Of a DNA stretch of 64,000 nt, positions 10,062 through 19,924 are shown one piece after another; position 1 is the first letter of the stretch, and the number at the start of each line of letters is the position of its first letter. Under the pieces are notes generated by a model, which saw only the letters and a program-made list of their open reading frames with translations, was not told the DNA's origin and made no database searches. Made by a program: the position numbers and the translations under genes. Where the stretch lies: positions 310,001-374,000 of the forward strand of contig NZ_CP041330.1 of assembly GCF_013394165.1 (NCBI RefSeq), read 5' to 3'. This stretch comes from Pseudoalteromonas sp. Scap06 (lineage in GTDB: Bacteria > Pseudomonadota > Gammaproteobacteria > Enterobacterales > Alteromonadaceae).

Positions 10062-11942
10062 ATGAATTTTCTACAAAATCTGACGATAAAACGCCGTTTG
10101 CAACTAAACGCCTTAGTTGTAGGTTTAACAATGATTGTCATGCTATGCATCATAATTTATGAAGCACGTGTGATGCTTAAATTAAATGAAACAATTCAAT
10201 ACGCCGAAGAGCTTGATGTGCATGAGCTTTCGATGCGTAAATATGAAAAAGACTTTTTATTTTATAAAGATGAAAAAAGCTTAGATTTATTCACTAATGA
10301 ATATAAACAGCTGCAGCTCAAACTAGGGAAACTATCTGCTTTATCAAAAGATTTAGATATTGCCATTGATCAGGTTAACCAATTTGAGGTGCTTGCAAAG
10401 CAGTATTATGATGACTTTCAAATTGTTGTTAATTTGCAACGGAAGATAGGTTTACATCCTAAAGATGCGCTTTATGGCGAACTGCGTAAGTCAGTACACA
10501 ACATTGAAACATTATTGAATCAGCAAAATGATTATAAATTACTGACCACCATGTTGCAGCTACGCCGCGCTGAGAAAGATTTTATGTTGCGTTTAGATAC
10601 CAAATATTTAGACCGATTTAATAAATTAGGTGATGAGTTAAAACAACAAGTAAATACCTCAGAAATACCTAGTAATATACGCAATCAATTAACTTCATTA
10701 ATGACCAATTACCAAGGCAAATTTACCGCACTAGTTGAAGCACAAATCGCTTTAGGGGTTGATTTAGATTCGGGTGCTCTTGGAAAAATGAGAGTCAGTA
10801 TTAAGAAAAGTGATGATGTGGTGACTGCCATTACTTCGGCCACTAAAAAACAAGTTGCTGAGACGGCCCAGCAGGCGCAATTATTGGCAATAGCCATATT
10901 TATAATTGCCAGTGTGATTGTGATGGTTCTTGTGTACTTAACGAGTCGCTCAATTATTCAGCCTATTGAGAGGGTTTATCAAACTATTGACAAGATAAGA
11001 AAAAACAATGATTTAAGCTTATTCATAGAGCACAAAGGAGAAGATGAAGTCACTAGGATGACCATAGATTTTAATAGCTTGATTAGCGACTTTAAAGATC
11101 TTATCTATGAAGTAAATACTGCTCTAACAACGCTTAATATAGCAACGGGTAACTTATCTGAAACAACCTCAGCAACTAGTTCTGGCATGCAAGAGCAATT
11201 GCATGAAGCGGACATGGTGGCAACGGCAGCCACAGAAATGCAAGCAACGATTCAAGATATTTCACATAATACAGAAGCTGCAGCTAAAAAAGCTGAATCA
11301 ACCAATGTAAGTGCTCAACAAGGTCAGGTTGAAGTAGAGTCAACCATTAAACATATTAATGCTTTGTCTGATTCGCTTGGTAAGGCCTCTAGCGTGGTGT
11401 CACAGCTAGAAAAAGATGGTGAAACCATTGGCTCTGTACTTGATGTAATTCGTGCCATTGCAGAACAAACTAATTTACTGGCTCTAAATGCGGCTATTGA
11501 AGCAGCAAGAGCGGGTGAGCAAGGTCGTGGTTTTGCGGTTGTTGCAGATGAGGTGCGCTCACTTGCACAACGCACGCAAGAGTCAACTAGCGAAATTGAG
11601 GGTATTATTAACACCTTACAACAGCGTACCCAAGAGGTAGTAAGTATCATGCATCAGTGTCGTACTCAAGGTGGTGAGAGTGCAACACAAGCAACAAAAG
11701 CGGGTGAATTGCTAGGAGCTATCACTGTTGATGTGCAAACGATTATGGAAATGAGTACACATATTGCTACTGCTATTGATGAACAGAGCCAGGTAGCATC
11801 AGAGGTTAATAAAAACGTAGTCCGTATTCGAGATATTGCTGAAGGGGCTGCTGCTCATTCACAAACGAATGCGCAAACAAGTGAAGAGGTATCTGAGCAA
11901 TCAAGGGTGCTTCATCAAGCAATCTCAAAATATAAAGTTTAA
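10062..11942 (+). CDS. Methyl-accepting chemotaxis protein with HBM-type sensor
   Basis: 626 residues. Transmembrane helices lie at about 16-34 and 274-293, and bracket an all-helical periplasmic domain of about 240 residues. That domain contains two copies of an R-x-x-E-K-D-F-x-x-R/Y pattern ([11 protein letters not shown] near 58, [11 protein letters not shown] near 167), typical of helical bimodular (HBM) ligand domains. A HAMP domain follows (about 295-350), then the coiled-coil signalling domain with the nearly invariant hairpin tip ([19 protein letters not shown]) near 466-490. The ligand cannot be read from sequence; known HBM sensors bind small organic acids. It is a single-gene unit ended by the hairpin at 11953-11980. 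Confidence 0.93.
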   Translation: MNFLQNLTIKRRLQLNALVVGLTMIVMLCIIIYEARVMLKLNETIQYAEELDVHELSMRKYEKDFLFYKDEKSLDLFTNEYKQLQLKLGKLSALSKDLDIAIDQVNQFEVLAKQYYDDFQIVVNLQRKIGLHPKDALYGELRKSVHNIETLLNQQNDYKLLTTMLQLRRAEKDFMLRLDTKYLDRFNKLGDELKQQVNTSEIPSNIRNQLTSLMTNYQGKFTALVEAQIALGVDLDSGALGKMRVSIKKSDDVVTAITSATKKQVAETAQQAQLLAIAIFIIASVIVMVLVYLTSRSIIQPIERVYQTIDKIRKNNDLSLFIEHKGEDEVTRMTIDFNSLISDFKDLIYEVNTALTTLNIATGNLSETTSATSSGMQEQLHEADMVATAATEMQATIQDISHNTEAAAKKAESTNVSAQQGQVEVESTIKHINALSDSLGKASSVVSQLEKDGETIGSVLDVIRAIAEQTNLLALNAAIEAARAGEQGRGFAVVADEVRSLAQRTQESTSEIEGIINTLQQRTQEVVSIMHQCRTQGGESATQATKAGELLGAITVDVQTIMEMSTHIATAIDEQSQVASEVNKNVVRIRDIAEGAAAHSQTNAQTSEEVSEQSRVLHQAISKYKV

Positions 11943-11952
11943 TTATCCATAG

Positions 11953-11980
11953 AAACAAGCGGCTTAATTGCCGCTTGTTT
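11953..11980. terminator. Bidirectional terminator between the chemoreceptor and DUF971 genes
   Basis: Perfect 11-bp stem AAACAAGCGGC / GCCGCTTGTTT with loop TTAATT, between convergent stop codons. The T-rich flank is modest on the plus side. Confidence 0.75.
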
Positions 11981-12013
11981 GTTATTAACGAAGCAGAAGC
12001 ATCATAACTGACG

Positions 12014-12388
12014 TTAAGGTACAAATTTTATTGGTACGCTATCTTTGTTATTTTCATGTTGTTTAACACGTTCTAAATAAGTGTCCCACAACTTAGTATG
12101 TTCGGCTTGTAACTTAGCCAAATATTGCCAGCTAAACAACCCGCTGTTGTGCCCGTCGTCAAACTCTAAACGCAACGCGTAATGCCCTACGGGTGTAATG
12201 CTTTTAATGCCCACTGTTTGTTTATTAAGTACTAACTTCATAGGCTCAGAGCCATGGCCTTGCACCTCGGCTGAGGGAGAGTGAACCCGTAAAAATTCAG
12301 TACTGAAGGTTGCGTCTGAATGATCATCAAAAAACACATCTAAATTTTTACTTACACTATGATAGTGCACTTTAGTTACTTGTTTCAT
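12014..12388 (-). CDS. DUF971 / gamma-butyrobetaine hydroxylase N-terminal-like protein
   Basis: About 124 residues from the ATG at 12386-12388, with an alternative ATG two codons upstream (12394). The frame continues open to 12439, but that extension is the hslU terminator hairpin, so it is not coding. AAGTGAG provides the ribosome site. The protein shows the DUF971 pattern (LRLEFDDGHNSGLFSWQYL), the small zinc-linked domain also found at the N-terminus of gamma-butyrobetaine hydroxylases. Genes of this family are often found beside hslVU. Molecular function is not known. Confidence 0.85.
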   Translation of the reverse strand: MKQVTKVHYHSVSKNLDVFFDDHSDATFSTEFLRVHSPSAEVQGHGSEPMKLVLNKQTVGIKSITPVGHYALRLEFDDGHNSGLFSWQYLAKLQAEHTKLWDTYLERVKQHENNKDSVPIKFVP

Positions 12389-12403
12389 CGTCATCTCACT
12401 TAC

Positions 12404-12430
12404 AAAAAAGCCTCCATGCTGGAGGCTTTT
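12404..12430 (-). terminator. hslU terminator
   Basis: Stem AAAAGCCTCC / GGAGGCTTTT with loop ATGCT. Read leftward it is followed by a T-run (A-run at 12404-12409 on the plus strand). It ends the ftsN-hslVU transcript 20 bases after hslU. Confidence 0.85.
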
Positions 12431-12449
12431 AGTATACATTAAACGGCTG

Positions 12450-13778
12450 TTAAAGAATAAAGCGGCTTAAGTCTTCATCTTCAACCAGCGCACCTAGGTG
12501 CTTTTCAACATAGGCAGCGTCAATAACTAAACTTGAACCCGCTTTTTCAGAAGCATCATATGAAATTTCTTCCATTAATCTTTCCATAACAGTATGCAGA
12601 CGGCGAGCACCGATGTTTTCGGTTTTCTCATTAACCTGCCAAGCGGCTTTAGCAATTCGCTCAATTGCATCGTCGCTAAATTCAACAGCGACATGCTCTG
12701 TTTTGAGTAGCTCGCGTTGTTGCTCCGTAAGTGATGCGTGTGGCTCAGTTAAAATGCGCTTAAAGTCATCGGCTGTGAGTGCTTCAAGTTCAACACGAAT
12801 AGGTAAACGGCCTTGTAACTCCGGGATCATGTCTGATGGTTTAGACATCTGGAATGCACCTGAGGCAATAAATAGCATATGGTCAGTTTTGACCATGCCA
12901 TGCTTAGTGTTTACTGTAGAACCTTCAATAAGCGGTAGTAAATCACGTTGTACACCTTCACGGCTTACATCTGGGCCTGAGGCTTCACCGCGCTTACAGA
13001 TTTTGTCGATTTCGTCAATAAACACAATGCCGTTTTGCTCTACAGCAAAAATTGCCTGCTCTTTTAATTCTTCAGGGTTAACTAATTTTCCGGCTTCTTC
13101 TTCGGTAAGTAGTTTAAATGCTTCTTTAATTTTAAGCTTACGTTTAGTGCGTTTATCACCACCCATATTTTGAAACATGCCCTGTAGCTGGTTGGTCATT
13201 TCTTCCATACCAGGAGGAGCCATAATTTCAACATTCGGTTGAGCTTGGGCTAAATCAATATCGATTTCTTTGTCATCTAGCTGGCCTTCGCGTAATTTTT
13301 TACGAAACGATTGACGTGTCGATGAGCTTTCATCGCGCTGAACTTCCCCATACTGATCTTTCACTGGAGGTAGTAATACATCTAAAATACGCTCTTCAGC
13401 GGCTTCTTCTGCACGGTGTTTAAACTTTTTGGTTTGTTGTTCACGGGTCATTTTGATTGAAACGTCGACTAAATCACGGATGATAGTTTCAACTTCTTTA
13501 CCTACATAACCTACTTCTGTGAATTTAGTGGCTTCCACTTTAATAAAGGGGGCATTAGCCAGTTTTGCTAATCGACGCGCAATTTCCGTTTTACCTACAC
13601 CAGTAGGGCCAATCATTAAAATATTCTTTGGCGTTACTTCTGCACGTAAATCTTCGTTTAACTGCATACGGCGCCAGCGATTACGAAGGGCAATAGCAAC
13701 CGCTTTTTTTGCTTTTGCTTGACCAATAATATGTTGGTCTAGCTCATGAACAATTTCTCTTGGGGTCATATCAGACAT
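12450..13778 (-). CDS. hslU: HslU, ATPase subunit of the HslUV protease
   Basis: 442 residues, matching E. coli HslU (443). This AAA+ unfoldase feeds substrates to HslV. Walker A is GPTGVGKT at residues 57-64 and Walker B is IVFIDEID near 250, with sensor and C-terminal domains intact to the LSRFIL tail that docks into HslV. It follows hslV by 12 bases and shares its transcript; a hairpin terminator lies just after it. The opposite strand has long open frames, but these mirror the codon pattern of hslU and are not genes. Confidence 0.98.
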   Translation of the reverse strand: MSDMTPREIVHELDQHIIGQAKAKKAVAIALRNRWRRMQLNEDLRAEVTPKNILMIGPTGVGKTEIARRLAKLANAPFIKVEATKFTEVGYVGKEVETIIRDLVDVSIKMTREQQTKKFKHRAEEAAEERILDVLLPPVKDQYGEVQRDESSSTRQSFRKKLREGQLDDKEIDIDLAQAQPNVEIMAPPGMEEMTNQLQGMFQNMGGDKRTKRKLKIKEAFKLLTEEEAGKLVNPEELKEQAIFAVEQNGIVFIDEIDKICKRGEASGPDVSREGVQRDLLPLIEGSTVNTKHGMVKTDHMLFIASGAFQMSKPSDMIPELQGRLPIRVELEALTADDFKRILTEPHASLTEQQRELLKTEHVAVEFSDDAIERIAKAAWQVNEKTENIGARRLHTVMERLMEEISYDASEKAGSSLVIDAAYVEKHLGALVEDEDLSRFIL

Positions 13779-13790
13779 AGCGGGTTCCTA

Positions 13791-14309
13791 TTACAATTCT
13801 TCGATAGTTTGGAAGTTATTCGTAAATACACAGATGTTGCCAGCAATTGTAAGACTTTTCTCTACAATTTCATGGGCACTTAAGTCGGTATTTTCTAATA
13901 AGGCGGTTGCAGCAGATTGTGCAAAGTTTCCGCCGCTGCCAATTGCGATCAGGTCGTTTTCAGGTTGTACGACGTCACCATTACCAGTGATGATCAATGA
14001 GGCAGTTTCATCAGCAACAGCTAGCAGGGCTTCAAGTTTGCGTAAGGCACGATCGCTACGCCAATCTTTAGCCATTTCTACAGCCGCTTTAGTTAGATTG
14101 CCTTGGTGCATTTCTAATTTGCTTTCAAAACGTTCGAAAAGGGTGAAGGCATCAGCAGTACCGCCAGCGAAACCAGCGATTACTTTGCCATTATAAAGAC
14201 GTCGAACTTTTCGGGCATTGCCCTTCATTACAGTATTACCAAGGGAGACTTGGCCGTCACCACCAATAACAACTTTGTCATCACGGCGTACACTTACGAT
14301 TGTAGTCAT
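13791..14309 (-). CDS. hslV: HslV, peptidase subunit of the HslUV protease
   Basis: 172 residues from the ATG at 14307-14309. The frame is open five codons further, but GAGGAA sits just before this ATG and it gives the family N-terminus [10 protein letters not shown]. After Met removal the N-terminal Thr is the proteasome-type nucleophile. The [14 protein letters not shown] core is conserved. It forms a double hexamer capped by HslU and degrades heat-damaged and regulatory proteins. It lies between ftsN and hslU, as in E. coli. Confidence 0.98.
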   Translation of the reverse strand: MTTIVSVRRDDKVVIGGDGQVSLGNTVMKGNARKVRRLYNGKVIAGFAGGTADAFTLFERFESKLEMHQGNLTKAAVEMAKDWRSDRALRKLEALLAVADETASLIITGNGDVVQPENDLIAIGSGGNFAQSAATALLENTDLSAHEIVEKSLTIAGNICVFTNNFQTIEEL

Positions 14310-14390
14310 GTTATTCCTCACCATCGCGCTGCAAGGGGGCAGCGCGTAAAAAACGATTATGAAGAGGTTATATGGGTGAATGGTTTAAAT

Positions 14391-14918
14391 TCAAGTCCAG
14401 CCCCAAATTCCGCAGCCAACGATATTAATTCGTTTTAGTTTGTTCTTATCACTTTCTGCTTGGCGCTTGGTTTCATAAGGCCCTAAACGCACCTTATACC
14501 AAATACCATTAGTACCTGTGGTTTTTTTGATCTCTGAAATTAGCCCAGCAAAGGCTATTTTAGCCTTTAAGGTTTCAGCTTGTTGATGCGTTTTAAATGA
14601 ACCACACTGCATAACATAAGGGCCTTTTTGTTCAAGTTCTTTCACTTCAACTTGAATTTCATGCTCTTTAATTTCTTTAATAAATTTAGGTGGTCGCGGT
14701 TTAGCTATTTCTACTTGTTTTTCGGCTGTTGGGTTTGCTTGTTTTTCAACAAGATCAGGATCGGCATTATTTTTAACAAACCAGAGTCCATATGCAAAGC
14801 CACCCACAAGTACTAGTGCAATCAGGGTTAATAACAGCGGAAAAGGTTTTTTAGCCGGTTCTTGTTTGGTGTTTTTTCTATTTTTTGGTTTTTTATTAAT
14901 ATAATCGTGCTGTGCCAT
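14391..14918 (-). CDS. ftsN: FtsN-like SPOR-domain cell division protein
   Basis: 175 residues: a basic cytoplasmic tail (1-25), one transmembrane helix (26-48), a short Lys/Glu/Pro-rich linker (50-97) and a C-terminal SPOR domain (about 99-165) that binds denuded peptidoglycan at the septum. Position between priA and hslV matches ftsN of E. coli, which supports the name. It is much shorter than E. coli FtsN (319 residues): the long periplasmic linker is nearly absent and cytR is missing from the neighbourhood. It follows priA by 20 bases. It could be called simply a SPOR-domain protein if the FtsN activation helix is absent. Confidence 0.8.
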   Translation of the reverse strand: MAQHDYINKKPKNRKNTKQEPAKKPFPLLLTLIALVLVGGFAYGLWFVKNNADPDLVEKQANPTAEKQVEIAKPRPPKFIKEIKEHEIQVEVKELEQKGPYVMQCGSFKTHQQAETLKAKIAFAGLISEIKKTTGTNGIWYKVRLGPYETKRQAESDKNKLKRINIVGCGIWGWT

Positions 14919-14938
14919 GGTGTTATGTGTGGCCTTAC

Positions 14939-17122
14939 CTAAATCATGTCTGTAGGGTCTACGTCTAAACTCCAGCGAACTTTTTGAGCTAGTTTACTGG
15001 TGCTGAGATAATCAACCATTTGTGCAAGATACGGATGTAAAATGCGTCGATCTTGCGCTTGAATATGTAATTGAAAACGATACATCCCCGCAATCTTTTC
15101 TAAAGGCGCAGGGATAGGTCCAAGCAATTGTATACCAGATACCCCATTGACAGGAACCAAATCCGTTAGAAAGTCGACGACTTGCTTAATGTTATGTCCC
15201 TGTGCACGAACTATTGCCATACTGGTGATTGGTGGTAACTGCGCGTCACTTCGTTCAGTGAGCGCAAAGCGGGCAAAATCTTGATAGCCGTTATTAACTA
15301 AATCTTGTAATAATGGGTGCTCAGGGAAGTGTGTTTGTAATAATACTTCACCGGGCTCACCAGAACGTCCAGCTCTGCCTGCAACCTGAGTCACTAATTG
15401 AGCAAGGTGTTCTGTTGCCCTAAAGTCACACGAATATAAACCACTATCTACATCTAAAATGAGTACTAAGCTTACATCCGCAAAGTGGTGGCCTTTGGCC
15501 AGCATTTGCGTACCGACTAAAATGCGTGCGCCACCTTGGTTTATTTCATCCAATGCTTTTTCAAGGCTGCCTTTGCGCCTCGTAGAGTCACGGTCTATTC
15601 GGCTAATTGGGATGTCTTTAAATTCAGTACTCAAAAATTCTTCTATTTGTTCGGTGCCTTTGCCGTTAGGAAATATCTGCGTGCTTCCACAGTCAGGGCA
15701 TTGATGCGGTACTTGATATTGGTCACCACAATGGTGGCAAATCATCTGACCGATGGCTTTATGAAAGGTTGCACTCGTGCTGCAGCGATTACATTCACTT
15801 AACCAACCACACTCATGACATATTAAAGTGGGCGAAAAACCACGGCGGTTTAAAAATACCATTACCTGCTTACCTTTATTCAGGTGCTGGCGCATTATCG
15901 CTAAGCTCGCATGGGCAATACCCGCTTGATCAGGCTGACCTTTCATGTCGAGAAGCTTAAATTGATTATCGGTGGCCGTTTGTGCACGCTCACTTAATGT
16001 GAGTAACTGGTATTTGTTATTAATTGCTTTGTGCAGTGTTTCTAATGCGGGAGTCGCACTGCCTAAAATAAGCGGGATATTTTGCTGATATGCGCGATAC
16101 GCTGCTAAATCGCGTGCATGATAGCGTAGAGTATCTTGTTGTTTAAATGAAGCATCATGCTCCTCATCAACCACAATCATCCCGAGTTTTAAAAAGGGTA
16201 GAAAAATACTCGAACGAGTACCTATAACGATAGCACAACTGCCTTTTTCACAAAACCGCCATGTTTGCAGACGCTCGTTATCGGTGAGCGCTGAATGCCA
16301 TAGCATAATTGGCGTGTCAGGGAAGCGACGTCTAAAACGATTCACTGTTTGTGGTGTTAAACCTATTTCTGGAACAAGCACTAACGCTTGCTCTCCACGT
16401 TTTAACACCTCTTCAAGACACTGTAGGTAAACTTCTGTTTTACCGCTACCCGTGACACCTTCAAGTAAAAAACTATTAAAACCAGCACTTTGATTTATAG
16501 TAGTGCAAGCAATTGCTTGTTCTTTATTTAAGCGAGGCTTAGTGCCCACAGTAGGAAAGGCATGTTGCCATTGATTGTCATGTTCAATGGTTTGCACTAT
16601 CAGTTCTTTTGCTAATAGGCTATCAATAGTCTTTTTATTAAACCCGAGGGCTTTTAGTTCCGTTAATGATGATTTACCCGATGCAGATAATTGCTTAAGC
16701 AAGTTAAGCTGTGTTTTAGCTTTTAAAGATGGTAAAAGCGCCCCTTTATCAGTTAACGTCAGCATATTTATACTGGTTTTATCAGGGCATTCACCTTGGC
16801 GCAGCGCATTGGGGAGTGCAATATGAATAGTTTCACCTAGTGGATAACAATAATAACGCGCAGTAAACTTCAGCAGCTCCAAATGTTGTGCAGATAACAC
16901 CGGCGAATTATCAATTACTTCAATAATAGATTTGATTTTGCCTTCAGGAACTTCTGTATCGGTTTTTAAACTAAGGATAACCGCTACTTTTCGTTGATTG
17001 CCAAAAGGGACGAGTACGCGCATGCCAGGCTGCAATTTAGTCAGCGGTGTTAATTGCTCATCCACTTTATAATCAAAGGTGCGAGGTAAGGGGACTTTTA
17101 TTGCAACTTCAACAAAACACAT
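14939..17122 (-). CDS. priA: Primosomal protein N' (replication restart helicase PriA)
   Basis: 727 residues, against 732 in E. coli. It recognises abandoned forks and reloads DnaB. An N-terminal fork-binding domain is followed by superfamily 2 helicase motifs: Walker A GVTGSGKT (222-229), DEEH (319-322) and the QVAGRAGR motif VI. An eight-cysteine zinc-binding insertion lies near 437-482 (CHECGW, CNRC, CHHCG, CPDCG). It is the first gene of the leftward block and diverges from rpmE, the same arrangement as in E. coli. Confidence 0.97.
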   Translation of the reverse strand: MCFVEVAIKVPLPRTFDYKVDEQLTPLTKLQPGMRVLVPFGNQRKVAVILSLKTDTEVPEGKIKSIIEVIDNSPVLSAQHLELLKFTARYYCYPLGETIHIALPNALRQGECPDKTSINMLTLTDKGALLPSLKAKTQLNLLKQLSASGKSSLTELKALGFNKKTIDSLLAKELIVQTIEHDNQWQHAFPTVGTKPRLNKEQAIACTTINQSAGFNSFLLEGVTGSGKTEVYLQCLEEVLKRGEQALVLVPEIGLTPQTVNRFRRRFPDTPIMLWHSALTDNERLQTWRFCEKGSCAIVIGTRSSIFLPFLKLGMIVVDEEHDASFKQQDTLRYHARDLAAYRAYQQNIPLILGSATPALETLHKAINNKYQLLTLSERAQTATDNQFKLLDMKGQPDQAGIAHASLAIMRQHLNKGKQVMVFLNRRGFSPTLICHECGWLSECNRCSTSATFHKAIGQMICHHCGDQYQVPHQCPDCGSTQIFPNGKGTEQIEEFLSTEFKDIPISRIDRDSTRRKGSLEKALDEINQGGARILVGTQMLAKGHHFADVSLVLILDVDSGLYSCDFRATEHLAQLVTQVAGRAGRSGEPGEVLLQTHFPEHPLLQDLVNNGYQDFARFALTERSDAQLPPITSMAIVRAQGHNIKQVVDFLTDLVPVNGVSGIQLLGPIPAPLEKIAGMYRFQLHIQAQDRRILHPYLAQMVDYLSTSKLAQKVRWSLDVDPTDMI

Positions 17123-17240
17123 AACAACTCAACTAAGAAACCTAATAGCCTAATGTACTAAAAATAGTATTAAAAGCCTACCGACAAATCAGTAATCAAT
17201 AGGTGTTTGCAGACTTTTTAGTAAAAAGAATAATTAAAGC

Positions 17241-17269
17241 TTGTGTGCGTGCGGGTTGTTGGATAAAAT
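17241..17269 (+). promoter_or_regulatory. Predicted sigma-70 promoter of rpmE
   Basis: TTGTGT (17241-17246) and TAAAAT (17264-17269) separated by 17 bp, placing transcription start near 17276 and giving a leader of about 77 bases before rpmE. Confidence 0.55.
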
Positions 17270-17275
17270 TCGCGA

Positions 17276-17352
17276 CCAATAAATTTGTTTTAACGACGTA
17301 TGGTGCCAGACTTCGGGTTTGGAGAGCGATGCGGCCTTAACTAGAGGTTCCT
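17276..17352 (+). promoter_or_regulatory. Structured rpmE leader, candidate L31 autoregulatory element
   Basis: The stretch just before rpmE folds into a short stem, CCAGAC pairing with GTTTGG around a TTCGG loop (about 17303-17319), followed by AGAGCGATGCGGCC and the ribosome site AGAGG. Ribosomal protein L31 genes in gammaproteobacteria commonly carry leader RNAs that bind their own product. The stem is seen; its role here is inferred from that family knowledge. Confidence 0.45.
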
Positions 17353-17568
17353 ATGAAAGAAGGTATTCACCCTAAGTACGAAGTAATTTCTGCAACTTGT
17401 TCATGCGGAAACAAATTCGAAACTCGTTCTACTTTGTGTAAAGACATTCACTTAGACGTATGTTCTGCGTGTCACCCGTTTTACACTGGTAAGCAAAAGA
17501 TTTTAGACACTGGCGGCCGTGTTGATCGCTTCAACAAGCGCTTCGGTGCACTTAGCAGCAAAAAATAA
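17353..17568 (+). CDS. rpmE: 50S ribosomal protein L31
   Basis: 71 residues. This is the zinc-binding (C+) form, with four cysteines at 16, 18, 37 and 40 (CSCGN and [10 protein letters not shown]). L31 bridges the large and small ribosomal subunits. The zinc-free paralogue, usually induced by zinc starvation, is not in the window. It is a single-gene unit with its own promoter and a strong terminator. Confidence 0.97.
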   Translation: MKEGIHPKYEVISATCSCGNKFETRSTLCKDIHLDVCSACHPFYTGKQKILDTGGRVDRFNKRFGALSSKK

Positions 17569-17584
17569 TTTTTTGTTTCTATGT

Positions 17585-17612
17585 AAAAAAAGCACCTTAG
17601 GGTGCTTTTTTT
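17585..17612 (+). terminator. rpmE terminator
   Basis: GCACC / GGTGC stem with TTAG loop, flanked by A7 and T7, directly after rpmE. Confidence 0.9.
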
Positions 17613-18091
17613 GTGCCTAAAATTCACTTATCCCTCCATTTTATAACAGTTTTGTATTTATTATTTTTGCATAACTATTTCCTGTTCTTATTCCGAATAT
17701 GCATAAACATTTGCAGACAAAATTGCCAATATTATCTATATTTTTATTTGTTACACTTTAAATATGGTACTTAAATGTAGTTAACGTGAAGTTATTTGTA
17801 TTTAAAGTTAAACAAAGTTCGGTATTTCACTATTTTAATTTAAGACTGAAAAGAGTATTTCATAAATATTGAATAAGGGTAAAAACGACCTGTAATATTC
17901 ATTTTTATGACGAATTTATATTTTAAAAATGTCAGGATAATCTAGGGAAGTTGCTGATAAATCACTTAAAATTAAGAGTTCTAGCATATAACAGGATAGA
18001 CCTGATATTGCTTGGAATTTAAAAATAATAAAGGTATCGTAGAATAAAACTACCTCTCACTTTAACTTAAATTGCAGGATATAATCGCGTT
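17613..18091. other. Long AT-rich leader region before the malic enzyme gene
   Basis: About 480 bp without a usable open frame. A TATAAT at 18080-18085 is only seven bases before the ATG, so it is not a normal promoter for a leadered mRNA. A small GTAG/CTAC stem near 18032-18055 is too weak to interpret. The length leaves room for a complex promoter or a small RNA, but nothing specific is visible. Confidence 0.4.
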
Positions 18092-19333
18092 ATGTCAGAT
18101 TTTCGTGAACAAGCACTACATTACCATGCCCATCCCGTTCCAGGTAAAATCAGTATTGAGCTGACCAAGCCCGCTGAGACGGTTAAAGACCTCGCGCTCG
18201 CATATAGCCCAGGTGTTGCAGAACCTGTTCGTGAAATTGCCGCTGATCCAGCAAATGCCTATAAGTATACTGGTAAAGGAAATATGGTTGCGGTTATTAC
18301 TAACGGCACCGCAATTTTAGGCTTAGGTAATTTAGGCCCACTGGCCTCAAAACCAGTAATGGAAGGCAAGGCATTATTATTTAAACGTTTTGCAGGTCTA
18401 GATTCAATTGATATAGAAGTTAAGCACCGCACAACCGAAGACTTTATCAACACGGTTGCGAATATTGCAGACACGTTTGGTGGTATCAACCTAGAAGATA
18501 TTAAAGCGCCAGAATGTTTTGAGATAGAAAAAGCACTTATAGAACGTTGCAGCATTCCTGTATTTCATGATGACCAACATGGTACGGCAATTGTAACGGC
18601 TGCGGGTATGCTAAATGCGCTAGAAGTACAAGGTAAAGCAATTGAAGATGCGATTATCGTGTGTTTAGGTGCCGGCGCTGCAGCTGTTGCCTGTATGGAG
18701 CTTTTAATTAAGTGTGGCGCACTGCGTGAACATATTTATATGTTAGACCGTAAAGGCGTTATTCATACACGTCGTGATGACTTAAATGAATATAAGCAAT
18801 TATTTGCAAACAATACGGATAAACGTACTTTACAGGACGTAATTGAAGATGCCGATGTGTTTGTTGGTGTATCAGGCCCTAATTTATTAGCCGCCGATGA
18901 TTTGAAGTTAATGGCTGACCGCCCAGTTGTATTTGCATGTTCAAACCCCGATCCTGAAATTGATCCGCAATTAGCACATGCTGCACGCAACGATCTTATT
19001 ATGGCGACTGGCCGTTCTGATTATCCGAACCAAGTTAACAACGTACTTTGTTTTCCATTTATTTTCCGTGGCGCACTAGATGTACGCGCAAGTGAAATAA
19101 ACGATGAAATGAAAATAGCTGCTGTAGAGGCAATTCGCAGTATTGCTAAAGAGCCAGTTCCGGCTGAAGTACTGACTGCTGCAGGTATCGATAAACTAGA
19201 GTTTGGTGCTAAATATATTATACCAAAACCTATGGATCCGCGCTTATTGCCTCGTATCGCCAAAGCCGTTGCTCAAGCTGCAGTTGATTCGGGTGTGGCA
19301 CAAATTGATATGCCAGAGAACTACATGGCGTAA
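18092..19333 (+). CDS. Malic enzyme, short form (oxaloacetate-decarboxylating)
   Basis: 413 residues. It decarboxylates malate to pyruvate with reduction of NAD(P)+. The N-terminal malic domain (LALAYSPGVAEP, GLGNLGPLASKPVMEGKA) is followed by a Rossmann NAD(P) domain (IVCLGAGAAAVAC). It matches the N-terminal half of E. coli MaeB (759 residues) but lacks the phosphotransacetylase-like tail, as in the short bacterial enzymes. Cofactor preference cannot be read reliably. An AGGA motif lies 12 bases before the ATG, further than ideal. It is a single gene with a terminator shared with metJ. Confidence 0.93.
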   Translation: MSDFREQALHYHAHPVPGKISIELTKPAETVKDLALAYSPGVAEPVREIAADPANAYKYTGKGNMVAVITNGTAILGLGNLGPLASKPVMEGKALLFKRFAGLDSIDIEVKHRTTEDFINTVANIADTFGGINLEDIKAPECFEIEKALIERCSIPVFHDDQHGTAIVTAAGMLNALEVQGKAIEDAIIVCLGAGAAAVACMELLIKCGALREHIYMLDRKGVIHTRRDDLNEYKQLFANNTDKRTLQDVIEDADVFVGVSGPNLLAADDLKLMADRPVVFACSNPDPEIDPQLAHAARNDLIMATGRSDYPNQVNNVLCFPFIFRGALDVRASEINDEMKIAAVEAIRSIAKEPVPAEVLTAAGIDKLEFGAKYIIPKPMDPRLLPRIAKAVAQAAVDSGVAQIDMPENYMA

Positions 19334-19353
19334 TTTTAAGTGTGAATTAACGC

Positions 19354-19387
19354 AAAAAAAACCTCAGCATTTGCTGAGGTTTTTTTA
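19354..19387. terminator. Bidirectional terminator between the malic enzyme gene and metJ
   Basis: ACCTCAGCA / TGCTGAGGT stem with a two-base loop, A7 on the left and T7 on the right, between convergent genes. It works in both directions. Confidence 0.9.
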
Positions 19388-19405
19388 TAACACAGATAAA
19401 GAAAT

Positions 19406-19726
19406 TTAATCTTCATTTAAAATAGGCACTTCTAGTCCCATTTCTTGCATTATTTTCTTCACCTCTTCAGGTACTTTTTCTGCGTTGTCTTTACGTAGAT
19501 CATCATCATTAGGCAGCGGTTGCCCTGTAAATGCATGCAAAAATGCTTCGCATAAAAGCTCACTATTTGTTGCATGGCGCAAGTTGTTTATTTGACGACG
19601 AGTACGTTCGTCAGTTAATACTTTTAATACATTTAGCGGGATCGAAACGGTGATCTTTTTTACTTGTTCGGATTTTTTCCCGTGTTCTGCGTATGGGTGA
19701 ATATATTCACCATTCCATTTAGCCAT
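19406..19726 (-). CDS. metJ: Methionine repressor MetJ
   Basis: 106 residues, against 105 in E. coli. It is a ribbon-helix-helix repressor that uses S-adenosylmethionine as corepressor and binds tandem 8-bp met boxes. The beta-strand region KKITVSIP that contacts DNA and the following helices ([32 protein letters not shown]) are nearly identical to the family. It diverges from metB across the met boxes at 19834-19895, so it probably controls itself and metB-metL. Confidence 0.97.
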   Translation of the reverse strand: MAKWNGEYIHPYAEHGKKSEQVKKITVSIPLNVLKVLTDERTRRQINNLRHATNSELLCEAFLHAFTGQPLPNDDDLRKDNAEKVPEEVKKIMQEMGLEVPILNED

Positions 19727-19833
19727 AAGATGTATCGTTGCCTCAGATTATAAATTGCTCACACAGCATCAAAGCGTGTAAATATGCGTGAAATTCTATC
19801 GGTTTAAAAAAGATAGTCAAATACTAGTTATTT

Positions 19834-19895
19834 AGCTATCTAGACATTTAAATGCTTTGACATCTTAAACTGCATGCGCTACCTTTTAGACGTCT
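19834..19895. promoter_or_regulatory. MetJ operator (tandem met boxes)
   Basis: A perfect consensus box AGACGTCT lies at 19888-19895. Upstream, four contiguous 8-mers read AGCTATCT, AGACATTT, AAATGCTT and TGACATCT (19834-19865), matching the consensus at 5, 6, 4 and 6 of 8 positions. The array lies between metJ and metB, as in E. coli. Confidence 0.85.
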
Positions 19896-19924
19896 AAACT
19901 TCCAAAATAGTAAAGGTGACGAAA

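Noticed and set aside
12389..12439. N-terminal extension of the DUF971 protein
   Set aside because: The extension is the hslU terminator hairpin; a later ATG has a ribosome site and gives the family length.
12613..13173. Long open frame antisense to hslU (186 codons)
   Set aside because: Ser/Ala-rich translation is the mirror of hslU codon use; no ribosome site and no recognisable domain.
18080..18085. TATAAT just before the malic enzyme ATG
   Set aside because: Only seven bases from the start codon; would require a leaderless mRNA and there is no supporting -35.
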